From Oryzias latipes (Eukaryota > Chordata > Actinopteri > Beloniformes > Adrianichthyidae): a DNA stretch of 64,000 nucleotides. The stretch covers positions 19,562,604 through 19,626,603 of the forward strand of contig NC_019871.2 of the NCBI RefSeq assembly GCF_002234675.1, given 5' to 3'. A program made the translations under genes and the position numbers. This document shows, piece by piece, positions 34,045 to 46,300 of this stretch; the stretch's first letter is position 1, and every line of letters begins with the position of its first letter. The notes under the pieces were generated by a model. It ran no database searches. It was given only the letters and a program-made list of their open reading frames with translations, and was not told where the DNA came from.

Positions 34045-37000
34045 GCCCAATACTGATGAACCCCAAAATGAGTCTTCAGAGTCTTTCCAAAGACCAATCA
34101 ATCGGATAGCTCTTAAATTTGGAGGTCTGTCAGGTGGAGGTGCCTTCATTTGAGCGTGCTGGGTGCTCACGGGATGAATGAACATCCTGTGAAATCTCAG
34201 ACCTGCTTTTCTGTAGCTTTGAAGAATGACATCTGAAACGGTTTGGGTCCTGGAACAGACCATGTGTGCTGATCCACAGATCCTTTTTCTTATCAGGTTG
34301 GTTCTGGAAAATGACAGGGGAGGAAATGAGGGGACATAGTTTGCTCACATAAAGGGAGGGGGCAGCAGATTTGACCAGTATTTGACCAGACAACGTTGAT
34401 ATTCAGAGGATTCTCAAATCTGTTTGCGGTTTACAGCTTCAACCTGGGACATCCCTAGGATTGTGGGTGATACTGCCATGTGACAGACTGACAACCTGTC
34501 CAAGATGAACCCTACCTTCACCCAACAGCTGCTGGGATAGGCCCCAGCAACCCAGTGACCTCAAAAGGGATTCAGAAGGTTCTGAAGATGGATGGATGGA
34601 TGGATGGATGGATGGAACAAAGGAAGCAGCAGAAGGCAGTCATAGGTTTGGGAGTGAGAGTGGCCTCAGTTTTCTGTGAGCGTCAGTCGTTTCCTGCTTG
34701 CCTGAAATCAGTTAAGCAGCAGGTCAGACTCAGTAATAAGCAATGAGTCAAAGAGAAGCTTGTTAGCTAGTCGCCTCTGCAGCCACTCATCAGGATGACT
34801 GTGTTGATGTTTACCCGTGGAGGCGTGCAGCAGGCGAGTGAACCAGGCTGTGCATGAGCCTCCTTTGCTGCAGCTCGCTCTGCAATTCTCCTCATTTATT
34901 GGCTTTTTTCAAATAAAGTGTGTGGAAGCAATTTGACTCTTGTAAACAGAAATGAGACTGGAGTGATGCAGATTTCAAAGTGCCGACAGAGCATGCGGGG
35001 GCTGTCTGCCAGGAAGGATGGATAACCCGTTGTGGCATGTGTGTTTGGCACCTTCTGCTTGATGGTTCTTGCTTTCTGAACGTTAACCGTGCTGGTGGAT
35101 CCACTTGGGCTTCAGCGAGTGGAAGTACAGCTTCAAACATTCTGCGTCTCTTTTTCTGTGCCTATATTTAGCTGTCAGTATTACTTTGAGTTTTACATGT
35201 AAAGTCAACATATTATTTCCACATAAACACACCTTAATAAATTCATTTTTGAAATGCGTCTTTGCTGCAGGCTGAACAGTTAAAAAGGAGAAAGCTTATA
35301 AACCTGCATTCAATTTTCATCTGGAAAGACTATTATTTTTTTCACCTTTGTATATATTTTGTATATATTTCAATTGCATGTGGCAAAGCATTGTGGTTCC
35401 TTTAGATGGCACTTTCATCTTTTTATTTAAACTTCAAGAAAATCCCTGAAAATCAAAGATGTCCCACTTTCTCAATAGATAACATTTTTAAAATCAACAG
35501 ATTTACTTTTATTTACTTCTAAACCTCATAAACTCAGATTCTAACAAACGGAGTTTGGGGTGATTTGATGATCTGCTGTCCACAGCTGCCGTCCCTCCTT
35601 TGTTAAAAGTCTCTTTCTTTTTTTGCGTGTTTCAGAGCATCTGTCCACAGTTTGGCCTTAACAGTCAGTAAATGCTGCGTCTCTCTGGAGGTGTCAGAAT
35701 CAAGCCGCCCCCCACTCTCCAGCCCAGCCCATGCTGTGTATTTAGAAATGGCTTTTGCTTGCTAATTGCTCGCCATAATGACGGAGAGGTTCTCCTCCAT
35801 CTTCACTCTCTGCTCGGACACAGGAGAAGGTGAAAACAGGAGGCGTGTTTGAAAGACCGCAAATTGATGCCGTTTGTTTGAATCAACATCGACTCTGAGA
35901 CTTCCCCTGTTTGCAAATCATGTGAGGAAAAGAGCCCCCACCACCGGGGGGGCTACCGCCAGCATCAACATAACAAAGTCCGCAGATGGTTCGGTTCGGC
36001 TGTTGTTGAGCTTCCATTTAGTTTTAGAATCGTTTTTTTTTTCTTTTTCCTTTTATTATTGAAACCACAGATGAACTTAGAGATCCGTGCGCAATGCGCA
36101 GCAGTGCGCAGCGCTGTGCGCATCAGCAGGAACTATTTCCCTTTTTTCTCCCACAAGTCTGACTTTGATCTGGCTGCGCAGGAATGCGACGGGAAATGTT
36201 CATTTTGGTCATCTAAACATGAGTCACATTCATTTCCAGTCAAGCTGCCGAAAACACGAAGAGTAAATACGGTCATTGTGACGAGGAGCAGGATGTCTGC
36301 CAGATTCATTCAGCGACCCCACAGCAATCAAAAATATAAAAAGTCATTGAAATATTGACTTGGGTTGGAATAAACAAGCAACTGATTAAAAAACATACTC
36401 TAGTAACAGTTTGAACATCTGAAAGTGTTGACATTTGGAGTCAACAAACACCTTTTTCAGATTATATCAATATACTTTAACATGAGTTAATAACCCAGAT
36501 AAAAAAATCTGCATATTGAAATGTTTATTCATGATGAGTGTTTGAATTCTGACCTCTAGAATCCACATTTGGAACCTTTTACTTTTTTTTTTAGCTAAAG
36601 ACAAAATGACCAAAATTTATTTTAATTTATTTGGAATTTTTGGTGTAAATATTTGTATCTTTGGGCCAAGCAGGCATTACAAAGTGGAAGTTTGCTGTTT
36701 GACAGAGATGTAGGTTTTTTAAGACATAGTAGAAGCGAAGTGTACCTATAGAGAGAGCTCAGAGAATTCACAAACAGGTCTGATACAGTTTCAGTTTTTG
36801 TTGAACCAAAAGTCAGCAAATATACTTTTCCACCCAATCTCCTGCACCTATCCCGCCGCCTCAGTCTGAGCAGGATGAGGCCCCCTTGGGTGTGCGCGCG
36901 CTCTCTGAAGATCCAGGAAGGATGGTTATAAGTGGAGGCTGAAATCATTTATGGCACAAGGGTAAAAAACACACACACACCAGACACTCATGAGGCGCGC

Positions 37001-38535
37001 GCACAGGATTCGTCTGATTTGGCTTTTTTTTTAGAAAACCATTTAATGATGTCGTCTGCGCGTTCCTTCCACTTTGCTGTAACTCCCATCAGGTTGCAAC
37101 ATGCTTCTAATTAAGCTCAGACCCGGATCATAAAATCCACCTGCAGACCAGAATCCAAATCCTGCTCCTCTAATAGATTTTATTGGGCGGTGATGCTCCT
37201 CAATTTCTCAGAGTTCAGCAGGTTTAGATCCACACGTTTCTCTGCACTCCTTCCAAGAAGAAAAAAGTAAAACTCTCCTTAAGTTGTGATTAACCTAGAA
37301 ACCCTTCACAATGTGACGAAAGTTTAAACACAAAAGGTTTACATTTTATTTTCCACATGTGATTGTTTTTTCTAGCCGAGTTTAAATTCTGTTTTATGCA
37401 AAGGATGCTCTGGTTGCAGTGAGACAGTCGTAATCCACATCTGGCCTCCCTTCTCGCCAACTTAATGAATCACCGAGCGAAGAGAATAGTGTCGCTTATC
37501 ACCCTGTGATGGAGTGCTAACAGCCCATCATCGGTTTGGTGTTGAGGGTCGCTATGGAGGCGCGTGAATTCCCCCCCCCCCCCCCCGCCTTGCTAAGGCA
37601 CAGCTGCAAGGCGCACTTTCATGCACCAGAATAAATCCAATGACAGTCTTTGTTTTTATAATCATAGTATTGTTATGGGCTTATGAGTTTGGCTCATAAT
37701 GAACTTTGTCATAAATCAGTCAAAAAAGAAGACTAATGACACACAGACACACGCACACCAGGAGACTTATGGAAGTTGACCCGCTCCACATTCTGCTGGA
37801 CATTCTGCTTTTCCAGACATGTTGCATTTTCTCATAATGTGAGGCTAACGTTGGCAGCAAACTCAACTTCTGGCACCTGCGCATGCCCAGGGATGCCTGA
37901 TGAGTTGCGTAAATCATATGGCTTCCTACAGCGTCCAGGAGCTTCACAGAAACCTTAAAACAGCAGGAAAAAAATGACGGAAGACGGATCTGTCTCAAAG
38001 AATCCCAAACATTTTCATTTGTTACTGTTTAATTACTTAGGCCTGAGCTCCAGTTGAAAAAATAAGGAGCGCATTCCTTACTGTACATGATCTGGAGATT
38101 CACTCTCTCGCTCGGCAGGAGCGCTCATAGAACTCCGCTTTCTGTGGGTGTCAGATGACTTTGGTGAGCTCTTCCACACAACCAACAAGTGTTCCTTCAA
38201 GTTTTATGGCTGCAGAGTGTGAAATCAAAGCAGAGCAGCCATAAATCTATGAGGAGACCGAACGACAATCTGCCCGATAGGCGAACATTTGGTCCTCATC
38301 ATCATCACTCACATCAGAAATGAGGAATCCCCCGAAATCCAGGTTTACGCAGTACGAGTCATTTTCGTCAAAATTTAGAGATGATTGCTGAAACGCAAAA
38401 CGATTCCTCAGCAGAGCTATTTGCATATTATAAAGTCTCACGGAGCTGTCCATTTCCTCTCCATCGCCCACCCCCACCCATCTTTCATCCCACCCTTCCC
38501 TCCTCCCTAACGGTGGCTGCTTCAGGCTGTCAGCG
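34045..38535. other. Intergenic sequence after the RING-SPRY gene
   Basis: No recognised gene. It contains the dispersed repeat at about 34478-34614 and a C run at about 37569-37588. A GC-richer zone follows (about 38100-38535) upstream of the TATA box, including an ATTTGCAT octamer near 38420. Short frames here (for example minus 38247-38477) are unsupported. Confidence 0.4.
34478..34614 (-). repeat. Inverted copy of the TCCATTTTC fish repeat with GGAT tail
   Basis: The plus strand reads ACCTGTCCAAGATGAACCCTACC, CTGCTGGGATAGGCCCCAGC, then AAAAGGGATTCAGAAGG and a (GGAT)n tail. This is the complement order of the copy at 14191-14380. Confidence 0.7.
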
Positions 38536-38543
38536 AGGCAGGC

Positions 38544-38550
38544 TATAAAA
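38544..38550 (+). promoter_or_regulatory. TATA box of an unidentified transcript
   Basis: TATAAAA in a GC-rich context, followed about 30 bases later by GAGAGGAGCCTGCAG, a plausible start site. The first ATG downstream (38742) opens only 27 codons. The long plus frame at 38586-39119 has no usable ATG. The transcript may be a non-coding RNA or a 5' UTR exon. Confidence 0.4.
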
Positions 38551-39119
38551 CCGAGAGGGACGGCTCAGAGAGGAGCCTGCAGCTTTTGAGTAACTGCCTC
38601 CGCGCGGAAAACATCTACCCGACTCAAACTTTTGGATATTTTAAGGGAAACTCACACGTGGGGCCTCTAAACGCGCGGGAGTCATTGGTTTTTTGTTTGT
38701 TCAAATCAGGCGTTTTTGGAGAACCTTTTCTGGAGATTTGGGATGCTGGTTCCCTGCGCGCTCCGCTCCCCGCTGTGCGTCCTGAGCTGCGCGTGGGGCA
38801 TCACGCGGGACAAGCATCGCGGCTAAAGTCAACTCTGCAAACTCTGCCCATCCAATCGGATAAGTGTCAGGCGTGTTTCAGAGGGGGACTTCAAAGATGT
38901 GGACGACCGGAGCTCCTTTGGTCCACACAAACCCTCAAACTACAAAAACAGAGTCGTCCATGTTTGCATATTCTGCTGCAGGCAGATAGTTTGTATCAAA
39001 TTAATGTCAGCAAAGCCTCGCGGATATCGCTGAAATATGTCATCTCTCTGACTGGCACACCGCTGAGCGGTATCGAGGAATATGAGTCGATTTTCATGGA
39101 TGAGCAAATGAGCGTTTAG

Positions 39120-40332
39120 ATCCCGCCCACTTTCACTGATTGACAGAGACATTCTCCTGAAAAAGCTCAAATGCCACAGCATGAGAATAAATCATCTTTT
39201 TAATGATGTATTGGAATTTAAGCGGCATATTAAAGCTTCCATCACAGTCTACACAGATAAAGCAACAATCGTCTCTAAAGCACTTGCCAAGTCCAAAGTA
39301 GAGTAAACAAAATATCACTATTCTCTTAGGGAACATCTATAAATAAATATAACGGTTAAAGACTGTGATATTTTGAAGTCACATGTTGTCAGATTCCTTA
39401 AAGAGAACAAGTTTTCACGTTCCTCAGAGAAACAGAAGAACATTCAAATCCGGGAAATCTACAGAACGTCCCTAATAAAATCATTTTAAGCCAAAAAACA
39501 TTTATCCTCACCACTTTAAAAATGGCCTTATGCTATGAATTCAAACTCCAGTCAGGAAGTTCTCTTCAAAATAAGAGGGGGCCCAGAATGAAGCTGCTTT
39601 ACATTCATTCACTTTTCAGAGCCTGAAACTGTTGACCTGACATCATTTATCATTGGATTCATCATTTTAGCTTCTTAAAAACCTCTTCAACTAAATTTCA
39701 TAATCTAAATATATATAGTAAAAATTTCTTTCTAAAACGTGTAAAGTTTGTGTTCAGCTTTCTGGCTGAAAGAACACCATAAACAGGAAGAGAATAAAAA
39801 TGTTTCCTGCATCAGACTGCTTTTACTTTGAAAGGGTCATGTACAGCAGTGGACCGGCAGGGATAGCAGAAAATCTGCATCCTCCACTGCAAAAGGCCAC
39901 GAGGCTTTGAATGGATGCAGTTCAAACATGGTGGATGAGCTTTGCCAGTTTCTGCTGTTCCCTTTTATGTTTGTAAATCTGTTTTTACGTAAAGGCTAAC
40001 TGAAGATGATCTGATCTTAGGGGTGAAGGAGAATGCGACGTTTGTGAGTGACAGGTTCTTTCACGAACCTTCTTCTAAGTTGTTCCTAACAACAAAAAAC
40101 ACACAATATTAATAAATTATAGACATTACAGTAACTTGATTTTTCACAAGTGAGACCCGAGACAACGTGAATGTTCAGAATGACGGAAAACACGAAGGTC
40201 AGAAGAGCCATCCTGAGAAAAAGAGGTTTCTTCAGGTCCAATGAAACATTTCTGGAAACTTCAGTTGTCTGAGTAACTGAAAGCTTGAAATGATGCATGA
40301 ACCCCGTCACTGATTAGTGATCAAGTCCAGGC
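39120..40332. other. Sequence downstream of inpp5k
   Basis: AT-rich, with no exon recognised. Part of it must be the inpp5k 3' UTR. Confidence 0.4.
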
Positions 40333-43300
40333 TCAAAGATCCTTGTCCATCGTGATTTGGTCGTGTGTGTTGATCCTGTCGGGCAGCAGACCTTCCTCAG
40401 TGGCCACCCAGGACTCCCGGACCTGGAGAAGAACAGCACTAGAGCTGACCTGCAGCTTTGTCTGAGGACGGACCTTTATAAATGTTTTCAGCTAACTGAC
40501 CTTGAATGGCTCACTCACTCCGATAATGCACTGCAGGATGCTGCTGAAGTAACACAACACGCAGTCCCCGCCCCTCACAGGGATCTCCTCTTTACTGATG
40601 TAAACCTGCAAGAAGAAACTCATTAAGCTCCAGCAGACGTGAATGACCCAAACTCCATCTCCAGACGGGTACCTGCATCACTTCCTGGTTGAAGGCCACC
40701 TCGTTGTCTTTGACCCACGTGTAGGTGATGTAGTCTGAGACGCTGCTGAACCCAACCTGGAACCCATAAAGACCTCATGAATCTGCTCCTGCAAAGGCGT
40801 CTTTAGCAGCTGCCGATAGACAAGTCACCTTATACAGTCCAATCCAGTCCCAGCTGCTGGAGGGAAATGGTTGCAGGGGGCTGTACAGGATCATGGAGTC
40901 GATATCTGCGCTCCAGTCACCTTCTGTCTGCAAACGCACCAGAGGAGTATCGAACTTCTTCTTCAGCTAGAGGGGCGTAGAAACAGAATACCTTTTACTT
41001 TAGATCAGTGGGACCCAACCTTTCTCTGGCCTCGGACCGGTTCAATGTCAGACAACGTTTTCACGGACCAGCCGGTACGACGATGAAATGAACGTCCAGT
41101 TTTTTTACTTCTAGGTTCCCTCGACTCGAAAAACCCACACAAACTTTAAAGGTGCGATGGATAAATACAAAATAAATGGTCACTAAAACTGGTATTTTCT
41201 AAATATAACTATAAACACGAATCCACCGTTTGAACCACTTTATTGGCAGCATCCTCTGAATATTAGGCAACTGGTTGCTGAATATTAATATGCATTTTTA
41301 TTATGGTGTGTAGGAACAATAAATCCAGATCTGGCGTAAAAACTCCTGGTTTTTGTCTGCTAAATGCAGCTCTCTTTTATTTTGAAGTCAAAGCCTCTTC
41401 TCTTCTGTTTCCTCACTGGCTCTTTTCTGCCAAAAGAAACTTTCCAAATACGTTCGTCTTTTATTAACTTTGCTAGCTTAGGTTTTTCAATTTTACGGTC
41501 GGCACAGCTGTTTTAACAAAGAAGCGAATAGATTTTGACACGTGACTGAGTGACTTCACATGCATCAAGTATGAGTCGGCTGTGGTGGAGAGAATCTAGT
41601 AGTTTTCCAAAATAAAAGCTTTCTTCAGAATCAGATTAGAAATAAGATGGACAAAATGTGGGAGGTGTTTTTTTTGTCTGTAGCCCGGTACCAACTGTGC
41701 TTTGCACCCATACCTGTCTGCAGGGTTGGGGACCACTTATTTAGATAAATCTACCAACAGATCTGATATCTGTGGTTAAGAGTAACTGGTGATTTTAAAA
41801 GTGTGTTAGTATTGTTAAACATAAATGTTTTGCAAGATTTAGATAATATAACTGCTGGAATTTGAGTGTGGAGCTAATATAACAACATATAATATAACAA
41901 TATAATAAATCAGACTTTAGGGTTCCAGTTACTGAAAGTTTAAAGATTTCAAACATAATTTACAAAACAAATTGACGTCGTCCGGACGGCGGAGCGTCTC
42001 ACCTCCACAGAGAAGATGCCGAGGACGGGCTTATGATCGCTGATGCTGAACTCCATGCTGCTGGAGTACAGCTCCTGTCTGACCTTCAGAGGGAACTCCT
42101 CATCCTCCTCAAGCTGTCGGATCCTTTTGACATCTGGCCTGGAACCATCTTCTTCTTGCTCGTCAGGGGGCGGGGCTTTAGGTCGGATCCTCCACAGAAT
42201 CCTGTCGGTCCAGGCCGGTTTTCTTTTCTTACCGCTACAGAGTTTATTTGACAGAAGAAAAGTAAATCAGTTGCTAAAATTCTGATTTTTAAAGTCTTGA
42301 GAAGCTCTTGATGTGGAGGAGGTTCAGCTGAATGTTCAGTGAACTTTCTTCTCTGACATGGTGTTACTGGACAGAAGCATGACGGGACAACATGACATGG
42401 AGGTAAGAAGCACAACATGCGAGGAAACAGTAAAAGGGGACTTGAACAAAAACCTGCTTTTGAATTTAAACGTCAGACGTGTTCCACAGAGTCATGAGGT
42501 CTTGAACCAAGCGTGTTAATAAAGCTTTATCCAGTTCTGAAAGCATTAGGGGGTGTTAAACCTTATAATCCAAGACCACACAGGGGTTATGCTTACTGGG
42601 ATGTTTAGTGGTTGCTCACAGCAACCAAACATATAAATGTGCACAGAAATGTCTTACTTAAAGCCAAACCATGTTTGGTAGAACCTAAGAAGGAGAAGCA
42701 GGTGAAGAGTAAACCAAAGGTCTCAAAACATGATCCAACATTGGTCGATGATTTCTGTCTTTTGCTCTTTTAGAGTCACATTTGTGAGGACCAAGAAACC
42801 TGTACATGGCAGAATGAGTCCCACCCCACCCAGCTCAGCTGCCCGTCCTACCTCAGCCAGTTCCTCATCAACGTTGCCCCACCCCCCAGGAACAAGCTGG
42901 CCCCTCAAAGGCAAAGCATCGTTACAGCAGAGATCTGACCATCACGTTCACTGAAGTTCTAACCTGCTGTCGTAGGAATCAGAGTTCAGGTCAAACTTGT
43001 AGGTGGGCGCGAAGTCCAGCGGCCCCTCCTCAAACTCCTGTAGCAGCGCCTCCTTTTTCTTCATCATATTTAACTGTAAGGACACAGTTTAGATTCACTC
43101 AGAGTTTCTGCATGAGCAGGTATCAGGTGAGTCATCTAGACCAGGGGAGGGCAGACTTTTTGACTCGCGGGCCTCAGAGGGTTCTAAAATTCAATAGAAG
43201 GGCCGGAGTCCTTCTCCGGGAGCAGGTGCGTGGAGTGTTTTGGTAATCCACTGTATAAGAGAAAGAAATAACATGGAATCTGGACAGAAACATTCAGATC

Positions 43301-46300
43301 TAAAATTTATATACATTTTAAAACAGAACATTATTGAATTTTTATTTCAAAACAATGCCTTCTGTTCTCATTTTAGAGCTAATTGCACCAATAGCTTGAT
43401 GTACTTTGTGTAAAACGCAAACTTAGAGAATTGCTGCGTTCATGTTGTGTTTGAATGATCGGAAGAATGAAAAACAACAAATTGTCCAACACCACATGGA
43501 TGCTAAAGCAGGGGTCTTTTTCTTGTGAAGGCCACATAACTTCTTTTCTTCTCCGATGTGTCTTAATTTGCCCAATTTTAAACTTCTTTTGTCTTTCTAG
43601 TATTGTGAAGCCCTTTAGTACCCTCAAGGACATGTAAAGTGCTATATGAATCAAGTTTCATTCATTGATTAATCCTTCATGATTCTGATCTGTGAGGCTT
43701 TAATTTCAGTCAGGATGTTTATTTAAAAAAAAAAAAGACCAAACTGGACGATGTTCTCAGATGATCAGCAAAGACAATTTCAGCTAAAGTGTTGTAATAG
43801 AGTTGACACCAACAGGAAGTTAACGGAAGACGTCAATAAAAGTGAAGCCAAGATCTCAACCCTTTTGGGTTTTGCAAACATGTAGATCAGGGGTCGGGAA
43901 CCCATGGCTCGTGAGCCACATCTGGCTCTTTTGATGGCCACATCTGGCTCGCAGACAAATCTTTAATTAAAAAAAAAAACATTTCATTAGACCAGTCATT
44001 CTCGGGCGCGATGCGATGCCAGTTTGGAACAGCCTGAAACTTGTGAATGTTTACTGAACTCGGCAGATGCGAGCTCCCGTCTTTGAGAAGGAAAAGGGGA
44101 GGGGTAGTGGGCGCAGGCAGCAAGGTGAGGCGGCGCACTGATTAGAACACGCTGCCCGTCGCATACCACACACTGCAGCCTGTGAGTATTGCTGTACTGA
44201 CAATGTTTGGCTCTGTGTGTGCATGTGAACAGTCTCTCAAATCTAAAAAACATTAAGACCAACCTATGATCAGGTTTAACGGATGAAAGTCTCAACGCCT
44301 GCATGAAGCTTAAACTCACCATGTATCAACCAGACTATAAGACCATCAGCATAACCACGCAGCACCAGAAGTCACAATAATGGTAATAAATAATCATTTA
44401 TTAGCAACAGCATAATGTCGAGTCTCTTTCCCACACTGAGTCACGGAGACTTTCTTTATTCTGGTTACTGTAGGCCGTAACCAATGCTGTACAACATATT
44501 CAGCAATTCCTGAATCTGTCCCGCTGAGAGTGCTTCCTCCAATTTTTTATTCCCCTGCTCCCTCCTATTTCCCTTATTCGGTCCATAGCTGAACCCCATT
44601 GGTCCAAACTACCTAACGACAGGCTGTGCGACAGAACTGAGAGCCAATCAGCATCTCTGCTTGATGGGTTTAATGAACTCTGGAACTTAGAACTCAACCC
44701 AACAGCCACCCAGTCCAACTCAGCCCGCTACAATAACAAGGTTATTAAAAGAAACCACATATTTATTGTACTTGCAAAGTGTTGAAATTAAAAAAATGCA
44801 AACATTCACTTTTAGTTTTAGTTTTAAACATATTGTATGGCTCTCGCGAAATTATATTTAAAAATATCAGTTCATGACTCTCGGCCAAAAAGGTTCCCAA
44901 CCCCTGATGTAGAGGTTAAGAGCAGAGAACTTGGGGAGCTTAGAAGACAACATCTGTGTTTTGGTGTTAGAGGAAGAGGACGGTTGAATCCTGCAGAGAC
45001 ACTGGAACAACAGTTTTATGCTTTAGCTTCCTATCGAGGCATAAGCTGCTCCCCAGGTTTGTACTGCAGAACCTTGAGACACAGAACCAAACTCAAACCT
45101 GGTCTTTGCTCCACAGCAGGTTGTACGTCTTGTTGGTGAGACAGGAGCGAATGAAGTGCATGCCATGGTCTTGGATTCGGAAGTTCAGGTCTCCAAACAA
45201 GAAGACTAGCCTGGACAAGGCACAGGAGGAAAACGTCAGTTCTTCTCGTTTCAAAGGATTTGGTCAAGGTTCAACCAGATGAATGAAGTTCTGACTTCTT
45301 CATTAACACCTGCTGCATCTTTGAGTGTTTGTGCTCACCTGTGGTCCATTATTTTTGAAGCCTTCTTACAATCAAAGGTCTGAGTGTCCACGATGCTCTC
45401 AAACTCGTCCACTCTGTGTGTGGCATATTCAATGTGAGGAGTCAAATGGCAGTTGAGGAAGCAGAGCGTGTGACCGTAGAAAGAGAAGCGAATGGACACA
45501 CCCCCTTTGTTACCCTGAGGATGAAACAGGAAGTCACAGTAAACCTGTCGATCCGCTCTTTCTGTTCACTTCATCACATCAGAGGGGACACATCAACAGA
45601 AAAAAATTCTTCAAAGCTTTTCTTTTCAAACAGAAAATACAGGAATTTGGGATGTTTTTAAATAAACTAGCAGACATCCCATCGAAAAAGTTCCTTACAT
45701 TCAAGAACAATGAATACAGTCCTGACGTTTGACATGTGTGCGCATCGTCTCACTACTTTCTGTTGATCTTAAAGCTTCTTTACATTTTCAACTGATATTT
45801 CTGATCATGCAGAGTGGAACATTTTGACAGAATATTGATGTATGATCTTAGAAAGATTTAGGACAAAATCAGAGCCACAGTTCTGCTCAAATGAACAGAT
45901 CCAAATTATGTTCATGTGAAATCAAATGAGTACAAAGGCTGTTCACCTTCAGCCATATATGAATGTAAAGGAGAACCTAATACCGCGTTCACACTGAACG
46001 CCATTCGTACGTCAGAATCGCTGCTAGACGCTTGTTCAAAAATGTGTTGGCATTCCAGACTCCTGTGGGAGGAGCTACTGACCAAAGCCTCATCTCTACA
46101 TGGGAGCACTGACTATCATTTACAGTCTACACATAGAAGACATGGATGATGAGTCCAAAGACTCTTCCTGTACAGTGAGATTCACCGTCTACTGCAGGCT
46201 TTCAGTGGTACTTCCATCTCTCTGTGACCCAGTTTGATGACTTGCTGTCCATGGAAGGAAAAACTACAAATGAAAGCCGCAAGCTACGTTGTTGGGCCTA

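Noticed and set aside
38247..38477. Minus-strand acidic frame upstream of the TATA box
   Set aside because: No splice or start context and no family match. It overlaps what looks like regulatory sequence.
38586..39119. 177-codon plus-strand frame behind the TATA box
   Set aside because: It has no ATG near its start and no family motif. The first ATG at 38742 is in another frame and soon stops.
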